A DNA stretch of 64,000 bases. Source: Devosia nanyangense. Lineage in GTDB: Bacteria; Pseudomonadota; Alphaproteobacteria; Rhizobiales; Devosiaceae. Below are positions 17,691-25,141 of this stretch, one piece after another. Under the pieces are notes generated by a model that did not search any database, was not told the origin of the DNA, and saw only the letters and a program-made list of their open reading frames with translations. The position numbers and the translations under genes were made by a program. The stretch is taken from positions 62,001 through 126,000 of the forward strand of contig JACRAF010000069.1 in assembly GCA_016213505.1 (NCBI GenBank). Direction: 5' to 3'. Each line of letters begins with the position of its first letter. The first letter of the stretch is position 1.

Positions 17691-18071
17691 TCAATAGGTC
17701 AGCACGCGGACGTCATCGTCTTCCATGACGTCTTCGATGACCTTGGCGCCGCCGACGATGCCTTCGCATTCCGGGATCAGGTCGTCTGCCGTCATGTCGA
17801 ACAATTCGAGGTTCGGGGAGCAACAATAGAACTTCGCTCCGGCCTCATGCGCGTCGCGGATGAAATCGTAGACGGTCTTGGGCGAGCCGGCCTTGACGAC
17901 CAGCTTTTCGGCGACGCCCTTCTTCATCAGCTGGCCGGCGGTCGCCGTGCAGATGACATCGACCTTGTAGTCCATCGCCGCCGCCACGGTCGCCTGGAAG
18001 AACGGCGCTCCCAACTCCTCCCCGTTCCGCGGATCGGTGTTGACCATGATGATGATCAGTTTGCTGGCCAA
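17691..18071 (-). CDS. DsrE-family sulfur-transfer protein
   Basis: This 126-residue protein is of the DsrE family, beginning MASKLIIIMVNTDPRNG. Cysteines lie at 41, 83/84 (KFYCCSPNLELFDM) and 102; the 83/84 pair is at the position of the sulfur-accepting cysteine of DsrE proteins. TTG at 18071 is chosen because GGAGGG lies 7 bases upstream; longer versions extend through the promoter. It is the first gene downstream of the operator at 18154-18173, so it is probably the most directly sulfur-regulated gene. It likely hands sulfur to TusA or the sHdr complex. Confidence 0.85.
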   Translation of the reverse strand: MASKLIIIMVNTDPRNGEELGAPFFQATVAAAMDYKVDVICTATAGQLMKKGVAEKLVVKAGSPKTVYDFIRDAHEAGAKFYCCSPNLELFDMTADDLIPECEGIVGGAKVIEDVMEDDDVRVLTY

Positions 18072-18148
18072 AAAGCCGCCCTCCTCCTCATGCGTGGCGG
18101 ATCGTGGCTCTATCGGGCTCTTGTCGCCCCGCACTACACATTCAGATG

Positions 18149-18177
18149 ATGATACATTCCGATATTTGAATGTGCAA
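18149..18177 (-). promoter_or_regulatory. sHdr promoter with ATTC-N8-GAAT repressor operator
   Basis: Reading leftwards, TTGCAC (18172-18177) and TATCAT (18149-18154) are spaced 17 bases apart and form a plausible -35/-10 pair for the dsrE-shdr operon. Within the spacer lies the perfect inverted repeat ACATTC-N8-GAATGT (18154-18173), matching the ATTC-N8-GAAT motif known for SqrR. Occupation by the ArsR-type repressor encoded at 8864 would block RNA polymerase directly. A second half-site ACATTC is at 18138-18143. Confidence 0.75.
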
Positions 18178-18237
18178 TGCCAATCTTGCCGGGTATGCCG
18201 CTCTCGCACGTAAGGCCCGGAGGCTCGGCGACGGCCG

Positions 18238-18927
18238 CTACATCAGACCGGTGACCTCGATGATCCCGACCATGATAGACCCCAGCGCGGTGGCCATCTC
18301 GGCTTGCGCCGCCCGCAGCGCCGCCATCGTGTCGGCGGTGCCCCCCGGCGTTTCGGCGAATTCCATGATCAGATCTTCGATCATGCCGGTCTTGGCGCCC
18401 GGATGGCCCAGAAAACCCAGGCAATTGCCGCGCAGTGCGAAGATGGCGGGCGTGCTGTCGGGCATCGTCGCGAGCACCTGTGCGTCGACCGGCAATACTG
18501 GCCTGTCGCGCAGGTAGGCGGCCACCGGGAAACGCTCGGGCAGATGACCCGCGAGCGCATCGGGGGTGCTGCGCTGCGCCGTCTCGACGGCAAAACGCAG
18601 AGGCGCCTCGTCGGCACCGCCGCCAGCGGCCACGGCAAGGATCACCGCGCCGAGGCCGATCCCAATGACCGGCAGACCGGTGTCGAGGAATGACCGCGTC
18701 AGGCGCAGTTCCGCTGCCAGGCTGGGCAGCAATTGCCCGCTGACCACGCCGTAAGGGCCCCCGCCCAGCAGGATCAGCCCGTCATAGCCGGAGGCATCCT
18801 TGGGCACGGTGCCGCCCGCCGCGAAGGGACGCTGATAGCTGAAGCGGATATTGCGCCCCTCGAGATGGTCCTCCATCAGGCCGAGATACTCGGCCTCGGC
18901 ATGCTGGAGGACAGAGAGCGTCCTCAT
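18238..18927 (-). CDS. Class I glutamine amidotransferase-like protein lacking the catalytic cysteine
   Basis: This 229-residue protein has the class I glutamine amidotransferase (GuaA C26-like) fold, with GLILLGGGPYGV early and LPVIGIGLGAVILA in the nucleophile-elbow position. Active family members have GxCxG with a catalytic Cys; here the site reads GIGLGA, so glutaminase activity should be lost. Amidotransferase-like genes are known neighbours of sHdr lipoate-assembly genes. It lies 29 bases downstream of the lipoate ligase. A scaffold role or binding of a different ligand is more likely than ammonia generation. Confidence 0.75.
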   Translation of the reverse strand: MRTLSVLQHAEAEYLGLMEDHLEGRNIRFSYQRPFAAGGTVPKDASGYDGLILLGGGPYGVVSGQLLPSLAAELRLTRSFLDTGLPVIGIGLGAVILAVAAGGGADEAPLRFAVETAQRSTPDALAGHLPERFPVAAYLRDRPVLPVDAQVLATMPDSTPAIFALRGNCLGFLGHPGAKTGMIEDLIMEFAETPGGTADTMAALRAAQAEMATALGSIMVGIIEVTGLM

Positions 18928-18956
18928 CTGCGGCTGGTCCTCGTGAACGCCGTCGC

Positions 18957-20033
18957 TCAGTCCGAGTGCTCGACGGCTGCCATGATCGCGGTCGCCATGT
19001 CGAAGGCGCTGACGCCCGGCGTCTGCAGGGTCAATTCGCCGACTACATCCTCGATGGCTTCGGTCAGCAGCTCGAGCTGCAGCGGCGCGCCCGCGAGCCG
19101 GGCCGCGAGCCGGTCGACCCCGTCGGGCGGCAGGCAGGTGAAGTCGCCCGAGATCATCAGGTTCTCGATCTGGCCGTGCCGGCCGAGCAGGTGCACGCGG
19201 ATCAGGCCGCCAGGGGCCTTGTAGGTGCTCTCGGTGAGGTGGGTGCCGGCGGCGATCTTGACGCCGAGCTCGACGAGCTTCTTGCCCTGCAGGTGCGTCC
19301 AGGCCGGGTCGGCGAGCGCCGTTTCGGCCCGCGCAATGGCGGCGAGTTCAGCATCGCTCGGCTTGTCCTCGACCACTTCGACCCCGAGCACGTCGGCGCA
19401 ATGGGCCAGGAAGCGCGCCTTGATGTGTTCGCGCGAAGGAACCTCGGCCAGCTCCTTCTTCATGGTGGTCATGTAGTCGGTGAGGCTCTGGCGGAGCTTG
19501 TCGCGAAATTTTTCGCTCGGTACCTTAAGGCAGCGCGCCATGGTTTCCGTGTCGAAGTCGAACATGAAGCTGCCCACCAGCAGCGTCGCCTCGCCGATGC
19601 TCGCGGCGCCGGTGCCGCCGATCTTGCGGCCCTTGACCTGGATGTCGTTGATTGGCCGGTACTGCGCGTCGACCCCCAGCTCGCGATAGGTGCGCACGAC
19701 CGGCTCGATGAACAGCGGATAGAGGTTGACCGCAAATTCCGGGGCTTTCTTGCGCGGGTAGATGAAGTGCGTGAACAGCTGGTTGCGATCGAGGTAGACC
19801 GCGCCGCCCCCTACATGTCGCCGGTAAACGGGAAGCCCGGCGCTGGCGCAGTACTCCTCATCGACTTCCTTGGCGACTTCCTGGTGGATGCCGACGCAGA
19901 CATATGGCGTTTCCGGACTGGCCAGCGACAGAACCGGATCGCTCTCTGCGGTGATCGTCTCGGCGATGCCATGATAGACCGCCTGGCTGCGCAGCGCCGG
20001 AACGATCCCGAAGTCCAATACCCGAAGCCGCAT
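18957..20033 (-). CDS. Lipoate-protein ligase of the sHdr type (sLpl)
   Basis: This 358-residue protein is of the biotin/lipoate ligase superfamily, with the lipoate-binding loop RRHVGGGAVYLDRNQLF and the GRKIGGTGAASIG motif around the catalytic lysine. A C-terminal accessory domain (about residues 245-358) makes it an LplA-type full ligase. Its position at the head of the sHdr region indicates the dedicated ligase that activates lipoate and attaches it to LbpA rather than to general E2/GcvH proteins. The ATG at 20033 follows AGGGAGAAC. An FNR/FixK-type box and a sulfur-repressor operator lie upstream. Confidence 0.9.
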   Translation of the reverse strand: MRLRVLDFGIVPALRSQAVYHGIAETITAESDPVLSLASPETPYVCVGIHQEVAKEVDEEYCASAGLPVYRRHVGGGAVYLDRNQLFTHFIYPRKKAPEFAVNLYPLFIEPVVRTYRELGVDAQYRPINDIQVKGRKIGGTGAASIGEATLLVGSFMFDFDTETMARCLKVPSEKFRDKLRQSLTDYMTTMKKELAEVPSREHIKARFLAHCADVLGVEVVEDKPSDAELAAIARAETALADPAWTHLQGKKLVELGVKIAAGTHLTESTYKAPGGLIRVHLLGRHGQIENLMISGDFTCLPPDGVDRLAARLAGAPLQLELLTEAIEDVVGELTLQTPGVSAFDMATAIMAAVEHSD

Positions 20034-20070
20034 CGTTGTTCTCCCTGAGTTCCCGCAAAGGCAGCTACCG

Positions 20071-20113
20071 ACACTACGCCGCAGACCGCCGACCGGGACT
20101 TGATCGAGGTCAA
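20071..20113 (-). promoter_or_regulatory. FNR/FixK-type box upstream of lipoate ligase operon
   Basis: TTGAT-CGAG-GTCAA at 20100-20113 is a perfect TTGA-N6-TCAA match for FNR/FixK/Dnr regulators. A weak -10 (TAGTGT) on the minus strand at 20071-20076 places the box centre near -41.5, the class II activation position. It lies 67 bases before the ligase start. This predicts induction under low oxygen or nitrogen-oxide conditions. Confidence 0.55.
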
Positions 20114-20153
20114 GGCGCTGCCGGTCCGCTAACGGTTCGGCGCACCTTTGACT

Positions 20154-20171
20154 CATTCCACATTTGGAATG
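20154..20171. promoter_or_regulatory. Second ATTC-N8-GAAT operator (sulfur repressor)
   Basis: CATTCCA-CATT-TGGAATG is an inverted repeat with 7-bp arms that contains ATTC-N8-GAAT, the same spacing as the site at 18154. On the plus strand TTGACT (20148-20153) precedes it, so it may sit in the promoter of the rightward gene at 20310. The 10-mer ACATTTGGAA (20160-20169) recurs at 20185-20194, which may extend the binding region. Confidence 0.65.
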
Positions 20172-20309
20172 TGTTGCTCAAGAGACATTTGGAACTGCTG
20201 CGTGTCGTCTGGCTGGAAACGAATATGAACGAACCTCTCAGAGGCTATTCAAGCGGGTCGGGCAAGATGGGCGGCACGGGAATGATCCCGAGCATCGACG
20301 GAGAACATC

Positions 20310-20597
20310 ATGACCATGATTGCTCGCCTCTCCATCGCTTCCATTGTGGCTCTCGGACTTCTGGGCGCCGCGACGCCGGCGTTTGCCACGAACACGTCTC
20401 AGGCGCTCAAGCTGTGTCGGGCCAATCCCAGCTGCCATTCGCGAGTCGGGGAGCACTCCATCATCATGACCATCAACGGTCAGGATGCAGTCGAATGCCC
20501 GAAGCTATCGACCGGCGAATGCATCGTCGTCAGGACGGTACCGACGAAACACGACTTCAATGCCCTGAATAGCGGTGCGACGTTCTCTGCCAGCTGA
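20310..20597 (+). CDS. Small exported cysteine-containing protein of unknown function
   Basis: This 95-residue protein has a clear signal peptide (MTMIARLSIASIVALGLLGA then TPAFA-T cleavage near residue 26). The mature part of about 70 residues has four cysteines (LCRANPSCHS, ECP, GECIVV), which could form two disulfides in the periplasm. A GGAGA ribosome binding site supports the ATG at 20310. It diverges from the lipoate ligase and shares the intergenic region holding the ATTC-N8-GAAT operator, so it may be co-regulated with sulfur oxidation. No family was recognised. Confidence 0.7.
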   Translation: MTMIARLSIASIVALGLLGAATPAFATNTSQALKLCRANPSCHSRVGEHSIIMTINGQDAVECPKLSTGECIVVRTVPTKHDFNALNSGATFSAS

Positions 20598-20693
20598 GGC
20601 GCTTCGGGGGCAATCCCAGGACGGTCGTGTGGGCAGCCTCGCGGGCGGTGAGGGATACCCGAACGACACAAGCAGGGCCGGTGCCACTGGCCC

Positions 20694-21119
20694 GTGACGT
20701 CGGTGAAGACCGATCTCTTTGCGCAAGCACAAAGACCCGCCGGACCCGGGGCGGTACCGCTCTCCTGCAATGGGGTGGCGAGAGTGACGATACTGCTTCC
20801 GGTGCTGGATCCCGAAATCTGCGACTGCCTGCGAAGCGTTCTGGATCCCGAGATCGGCATCAACATCGTCGACCTCGGGCTGGTGCTCTTTGCCTTGCGT
20901 TCGGCCGACGTCGTCGATGTCAAACTGACATTGACCAGCCGGGCGTGCCCGTTGGGAGAACTGGTCACCGAGCAGGCTCGTGAAGCCTTGGCCCTGAGCC
21001 TTCCCGATATCAGCCGGGTGAACATCGAACTTGTGTGGGATCCGCTCTGGACCCAGGACTTCATCACCGACCGCGGCTACGAGCTGCTCGGTCTTCCAAG
21101 AACAAGGACACTGACCTGA
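20694..21119 (+). CDS. DUF59/MIP18-family protein (iron-sulfur maturation-like)
   Basis: This protein of up to 141 residues contains a DUF59 (SufT/PaaD-like) domain with the motifs DPEIGINIVDLGLV and TSRACPLGELV, whose cysteine is typical of the family. The first 35 residues before the domain are poorly conserved in style, so an internal GTG near 20787 could be the true start. Such proteins assist maturation of iron-sulfur enzymes. Its stop overlaps the next start by one base (TGATG), so it forms an operon with a DUF2249 protein and a membrane protein, a combination often near respiratory nitrogen-oxide genes. Confidence 0.75.
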   Translation: MTSVKTDLFAQAQRPAGPGAVPLSCNGVARVTILLPVLDPEICDCLRSVLDPEIGINIVDLGLVLFALRSADVVDVKLTLTSRACPLGELVTEQAREALALSLPDISRVNIELVWDPLWTQDFITDRGYELLGLPRTRTLT

Positions 21120-21370
21120 TGTGCAGCGATTGTCAGTCGACTGGAACCATTATCGACGTGCGGACCGTCGCGCCCCGCCTGCGCCATCCGCTCATCTTTT
21201 CGACCTTCGAGGGTCTGGAGGGCGGGGAGTCTCTCCGTCTCGTCAACGATCACGACCCCAGGCCGCTGTTCTATCAGTTCAGCGCCGAGTACCCCGGCAT
21301 CTTCGAGTGGACCTATGAGCAGGCCGGCCCGGACGTCTGGCAAGTCCGGATCGATCGGCTCGCCGTCTGA
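21119..21370 (+). CDS. DUF2249-domain protein
   Basis: This 83-residue protein has the DUF2249 features: an N-terminal CSDC motif, then TIIDVRTVAPRLRHPLIFSTFEGL, LVNDHDPRPLFYQF and a C-terminal WQVRIDRL strand. The PLFYQF region is characteristic. DUF2249 proteins are small cytoplasmic proteins frequently found with denitrification or iron-sulfur genes; their biochemical role is not settled. It is translationally coupled to the DUF59 gene upstream. Confidence 0.8.
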   Translation: MCSDCQSTGTIIDVRTVAPRLRHPLIFSTFEGLEGGESLRLVNDHDPRPLFYQFSAEYPGIFEWTYEQAGPDVWQVRIDRLAV

Positions 21371-21382
21371 CCGGCCGGTCAG
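21367..21382. repeat. Perfect 16-bp palindrome at the DUF2249 stop codon
   Basis: CTGACCGGCCGGTCAG is fully self-complementary and includes the DUF2249 stop codon. It may be a small hairpin between the DUF2249 gene and the membrane-protein gene or a chance GC palindrome. No regulator is known for it here. Confidence 0.4.
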
Positions 21383-21397
21383 CGAGGCACGAGTGAG

Positions 21398-22486
21398 GTG
21401 AGGCCGTTGCGGCGAGCCATCCTGGCAGGCGCGGTGCTGGCGATGGCGGCGGGCATCTGGGGTGGCCTGATCCGGCTCGGACTGCCGCTCGGCCTGGGTC
21501 CGGACCTGGCGGTCTCGCACGGTCCGGTGATGGTGTGCGGTCTGTTCGGCACCTTGATCAGTCTCGAGCGCGCGGTAGCGCTCGGGCGGCGATGGGCCTT
21601 TCTCGCGCCGATGCTGTTTGTCGCCGGCTTCGCCGTTCTCGTCGCCGGCGCCCCCTCGATCGTGGCGGTACTGCTCTTCGTGGGAGGGGCGGCCATGTTC
21701 GCGGCGGCGTCCACGGCCGTACTGGTCCTGCAACCCGCGCTTTTCACCGCGACCCTCGTTGTTGGAGCGGCGGCGCTGCTCGCCGGCAACCTGCTGTGGT
21801 TGGGCGGGAGCGAAATTCCCGAGGTGACCGGTTGGTGGATCGCATTCTTCGTTGCGACGATTTCGGCCGAGCGCCTCGAACTGACCCGGGCGTTCCGCCC
21901 GGGACCGCTGGCCCAGACCGCCTTTGTCGCCGCTCTTGTGGTGCTGTCCGCGGGAGCTGCCATGGGCCTCACGACGGGGACGGGCCGATGGCTCACCGGA
22001 GCGGGTCTTCTCGCCATTTCGCTCTGGCTGCTTCGAAACGACGTTGCGCGCCGCACCGTTCTTGCAACAGGCGCCCCGCGCTACTTCGCCGCGGCCATGC
22101 TGGCGGGCTATTTCTGGCTGGCGACGGCCGGAATGCTCCTGCTCGCCGGCACCGGGCTTTCGCTGCAATACGATCTTGCGCTGCATGCGGTGTTTCTCGG
22201 GTTCGTCTTGTCGATGGTCCTCGCCCATGCGCTGATCATCTTCCCCGCCGTGACGGGGATCAGGCTCAGCTACCGGCCCGCGTTGTATGCCCCGCTCGCG
22301 CTTTTGCATGCCTCAGTCGTGTTGCGCGTCGCGGGGGGCATGCTCGGCATCGACGCGGTCAGGGTGCTCAGCGGCCCGCTCACGGCGGCGAGCCTGCTGG
22401 TGTTCGCTGGCGTGCTGGCGACGACCGTTCGGTCTCGCCCGCTGCGCGCCGGGCATCGACAAGTCCCTCCCACGGTTCCGCATTGA
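21398..22486 (+). CDS. NnrS-like polytopic membrane protein
   Basis: This 362-residue integral membrane protein has about twelve hydrophobic segments. The conserved-looking helix HAVFLGFVLSMVLAHALIIFPAVTG resembles the His-containing helices of NnrS/cytochrome-oxidase-like proteins induced by nitric oxide. The GTG at 21398 has GAGTGAG upstream; TTG at 21407 is an alternative. It follows DUF59 and DUF2249 genes, consistent with a nitrosative or anaerobic respiration context. Its last 107 bases overlap the 3' end of the convergent ubiX gene. The NnrS assignment is by resemblance only. Confidence 0.6.
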   Translation: MRPLRRAILAGAVLAMAAGIWGGLIRLGLPLGLGPDLAVSHGPVMVCGLFGTLISLERAVALGRRWAFLAPMLFVAGFAVLVAGAPSIVAVLLFVGGAAMFAAASTAVLVLQPALFTATLVVGAAALLAGNLLWLGGSEIPEVTGWWIAFFVATISAERLELTRAFRPGPLAQTAFVAALVVLSAGAAMGLTTGTGRWLTGAGLLAISLWLLRNDVARRTVLATGAPRYFAAAMLAGYFWLATAGMLLLAGTGLSLQYDLALHAVFLGFVLSMVLAHALIIFPAVTGIRLSYRPALYAPLALLHASVVLRVAGGMLGIDAVRVLSGPLTAASLLVFAGVLATTVRSRPLRAGHRQVPPTVPH

Positions 22487-23030
22487 GCCCCAGGTCGAGG
22501 CCCAAATGGCCGATGGCCCGGCGTGCGACAGCGTCGACGATGTCTTCGACCCGCTCGGGCAGGCGATAGAAGGCGGGCACCGGAAGGGCCACGATTGCCC
22601 CCATCTCGGTCACCTGAATCAGGGACCGCAAATGGCCGAGATGCAGCGGACTCTCACGGACCATAAGTACCAGCCGGCGCCGCTCCTTGAGATGCACGTC
22701 GGCGGCGCGGGTCAGCAGATTGTCGGACAGGCCCCAGGCGATCGCCGAAAGCGTGCGGACCGAGCACGGCACCACGATCATGCCGCTGGTGGGAAACGAA
22801 CCGCTTGCGACGGTGTCGCCGATGGCGTTGACAGGATGCACGGCGGTGGCAAGGACTTCCGCCCGTTTCAGGGCGGCATCTCCCAGCTCATGGGCGAGGG
22901 TCTGGCGGCCGGCCCTGGTGACGACCAGGTGCGTCTCGACGCAGGGTACGGTTGCGAGCAGTTCGAGGACCCGCATGCCCAGCGCCGCTCCCGACGCGCC
23001 CGAGATGCCGACGACGATACGATGGATCAC
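22380..23030 (-). CDS. ubiX: UbiX-family flavin prenyltransferase
   Basis: This 216-residue protein has the UbiX/Pad1 signature: IVVGISGASGAALG at the FMN site, VVPCSVRTLSAIAWG and DNLLTRAADVHLKERR with LVLMVRESPLHL. It prenylates reduced FMN to make the cofactor used by UbiD decarboxylases. It starts at GTG 23030, overlapping the ubiD stop by 3 bases. The C-terminal 25-30 residues extend beyond the usual end and overlap the convergent membrane-protein gene by 107 bases. It acts with ubiD in ubiquinone synthesis. Confidence 0.9.
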   Translation of the reverse strand: MIHRIVVGISGASGAALGMRVLELLATVPCVETHLVVTRAGRQTLAHELGDAALKRAEVLATAVHPVNAIGDTVASGSFPTSGMIVVPCSVRTLSAIAWGLSDNLLTRAADVHLKERRRLVLMVRESPLHLGHLRSLIQVTEMGAIVALPVPAFYRLPERVEDIVDAVARRAIGHLGLDLGLNAEPWEGLVDARRAAGETERSSPARQRTPAGSPP

Positions 23031-24517
23031 TGCAAAGCCTCCTTGGCGAGGCCGATGGCGGCCCACATTGCGTCGACGCGCGCCATGACCGCGGACGACA
23101 TGGCGAGCGGCCGACCCCATTCGCGCGACGTTTCCGCGCCGACCTTGTTGGTTGCGTCGATGCCGAGCTTGCCGCCCAGCCCGGGCGCCGGTGAAGCGAA
23201 GTCGAGGTAGTCGATCGGCGTGTTGTCGACGACCATCAGGTCGCGCGAGGCGTCGAACCGGGTCGAGATGGCCCACAGCACGTCGGACCAGCGCCGCACG
23301 TCGATGTCGGCATCGACGACGACGATCAGCTTGGTCATGCTGAACTGGGGGAGGATCGACCACAGCCCCATCATCAGACGGCGAGCCTGGCCGGGGTAGC
23401 GCTTGTCGATGGACACCACCATCGCCCGGTAGGAACAGGCCTCGGGCGGCAGATGGAAATCGCGGATCTCGGGGAACTGCCGCTTGAGGATCGGCACGAA
23501 CAGTTCGCTGAGCGTCGCCCCGAGCACGGACGGCTCGTCCGGCGGCCGCCCGGTGAAGGTCGAAACATAGATCGGCTCGCTCCGGCTGGTGATCGCGCTC
23601 AACCGCACGACGGGAAATGGCTCGACCGAATTGTAGTAGCCGGTGTGGTCGCCGAACGGGCCCTCGTCGGCACGCTCGTTGCGCGAGACCGTGCCCTCGA
23701 GCACGAACTCGGCGTCGGCCGGAACCGGCAGGTCCACCGACACGCCCCGCGCCACCCGGGTCTTGTGCCCGCGCAGCACGCCGGCGAACGCCAGCTCGCT
23801 TACGCCGTCGGGAATCGGCATGACCGCCGCGAGCATCGTCGCCGGATCGGCGCCGATGGCGACGGCGATCGGCATGTTCTCGCCGCGCGCCTGCCATCGC
23901 CGGAAATGCCTCGCCCCGCCCCGGCTCGGCAGCCAGCGGACCAGCAGCCGGTCGCGCCCGACGACCTGCATGCGATAGACCCCGACATTGACGTCGGCGG
24001 GGTCGTCGGGGTCGCGCGTGATGACCAGCGGCCAGGTAACAAGCGGGGCGGGCTCGCCCGGCCAGCACCACTGCACCGGAAGCTCGCCGAGATCGATGTC
24101 GGCGCCTGTGTGGACCCGCTCTTGCGCCGGCGGATGGCCGACCTCCCGCGTCCCCATGGCCAGGGCCGCCCGCAGCATCGGCAGTCGCCGCATGGTGGCG
24201 CGAAGGTTCGCTGGCGCTTCCGGGTGTTGGAGATAGGCCAGCGTCTCGCCGAGTTGGGAGAGCCCGTCCGGCTCGACGCCGAGACCGAGCGCGATCCGCT
24301 CGCGCGTGCCGAAGAGATTGACCAGGACCGGGGTGGCGAGCGTCCGGCCTGCCGCATCCACCGGCGCTGCAAAAAGCAGGGCCGGTCCGCCATCGCCGAG
24401 CACCCGGCGGTGAATCTCGGTCATCTCGTGGACGAGGCTGACTGGCTGATCGATGCGGTGCAGCAGCCCCTTCGACGCCAGCCGAGCCATGAACGCACGC
24501 AAGTCTCTGTTCGGCAT
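23027..24517 (-). CDS. ubiD: UbiD-family prenylated-FMN decarboxylase
   Basis: This 496-residue protein is of the usual UbiD length (about 490). The prFMN/metal-binding region is seen in GTVSRNERADEGPFGDHTGY followed by YN, and the domain-2 motifs KRQFPEIRDFHLP and VDADIDVRRWSDVLWA are typical. It decarboxylates 3-polyprenyl-4-hydroxybenzoate in ubiquinone synthesis. It diverges from ubiT across a 120-base region and is coupled to ubiX, so the whole set is probably one ubiquinone locus. A different aromatic acid substrate cannot be excluded by sequence alone. Confidence 0.88.
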   Translation of the reverse strand: MPNRDLRAFMARLASKGLLHRIDQPVSLVHEMTEIHRRVLGDGGPALLFAAPVDAAGRTLATPVLVNLFGTRERIALGLGVEPDGLSQLGETLAYLQHPEAPANLRATMRRLPMLRAALAMGTREVGHPPAQERVHTGADIDLGELPVQWCWPGEPAPLVTWPLVITRDPDDPADVNVGVYRMQVVGRDRLLVRWLPSRGGARHFRRWQARGENMPIAVAIGADPATMLAAVMPIPDGVSELAFAGVLRGHKTRVARGVSVDLPVPADAEFVLEGTVSRNERADEGPFGDHTGYYNSVEPFPVVRLSAITSRSEPIYVSTFTGRPPDEPSVLGATLSELFVPILKRQFPEIRDFHLPPEACSYRAMVVSIDKRYPGQARRLMMGLWSILPQFSMTKLIVVVDADIDVRRWSDVLWAISTRFDASRDLMVVDNTPIDYLDFASPAPGLGGKLGIDATNKVGAETSREWGRPLAMSSAVMARVDAMWAAIGLAKEALQ

Positions 24518-24568
24518 CGGAGCGGCCCAAATGTTGGACAGCTATGGGGCGCCGATTCCCGCTGGTCT

Positions 24569-24582
24569 TTGCGCTGGGTCAA
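24569..24582. promoter_or_regulatory. Possible FNR/FixK-type site between ubiD and ubiT
   Basis: TTGCG-CTGG-GTCAA differs from TTGA-N6-TCAA at one position (TTGC for TTGA). It lies midway between the divergent ubiD and ubiT starts. Given that UbiTUV operate without oxygen, control by an FNR-type activator is plausible, but the site alone is weak. Confidence 0.35.
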
Positions 24583-24637
24583 GGTCCGTTGCGTCTCGCG
24601 CTCGTATCCTCGAACTTCCACCACGACGCTCGTGATC

Positions 24638-25141
24638 ATGCTTCCGTTCCCCATCCAGAAACTGCTGTCGCCCGTACCGCTCCCGGTCGCCGGGCGCGTC
24701 GCCCAGGCGAGCCTCCGCCGGATGCTGCACCTGCATCCAATGCTGTTCGACCGGCTGGGGGAGTTTGCGGGGAGACTGATCGTCTTCCACCCTACCGATC
24801 TCGATCTCGAATTCGGCGTCAATCCGCGGCAGCGCAGCGTGCGTGCCGCGCGGCCGGGCGGTATCGCCGGCTACGACACACGCATCTCCGGACCGCTGGT
24901 GCTGTTGCTCGGGCTGGCCGAGGGACGGCTCGACGGCGATGCGGAGTTCTTCGGACGGCAGATCACGGTCGAAGGCGACATGGAAACGGCGCTCGCCCTG
25001 CGCAATGCGGTCGAGGATGCATCGCTCGATTTCGCCACCGACCTGGCGCCGCGTCGCGGTCCGCTTCGGCAACCGGTGTGGACCGTGCTCGACTGGGCGC
25101 GAACGGCGCTGCTGGCGCGGGAGATCGCTCAATGGAACTGA
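24638..25141 (+). CDS. ubiT: UbiT, SCP2-domain ubiquinone biosynthesis accessory factor
   Basis: This 167-residue protein has an SCP2 (sterol carrier-like) lipid-binding domain, with DLDLEFGVNPRQRSVR and ISGPLVLLLGLAEGRLDGDAE leading into GDMETALALRNAVED. UbiT binds polyprenyl intermediates and is required for oxygen-independent ubiquinone synthesis. The ATG at 24638 or the GTG two codons upstream is the start. Its end overlaps ubiU by 10 bases, and ubiT-U-V is the canonical order. Confidence 0.88.
   Translation: MLPFPIQKLLSPVPLPVAGRVAQASLRRMLHLHPMLFDRLGEFAGRLIVFHPTDLDLEFGVNPRQRSVRAARPGGIAGYDTRISGPLVLLLGLAEGRLDGDAEFFGRQITVEGDMETALALRNAVEDASLDFATDLAPRRGPLRQPVWTVLDWARTALLAREIAQWN

Noticed and set aside
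17691..18209. A longer DsrE protein starting at 18209
   Set aside because: The extra N-terminal codons run through the -35/-10 elements and operator; TTG 18071 has a strong ribosome binding site and gives the normal family length.
23030..24530. An in-frame upstream extension of ubiX making a 716-residue frame
   Set aside because: The extension is antisense-frame noise inside ubiD; GTG 23030 gives a normal UbiX length and a coupled start.
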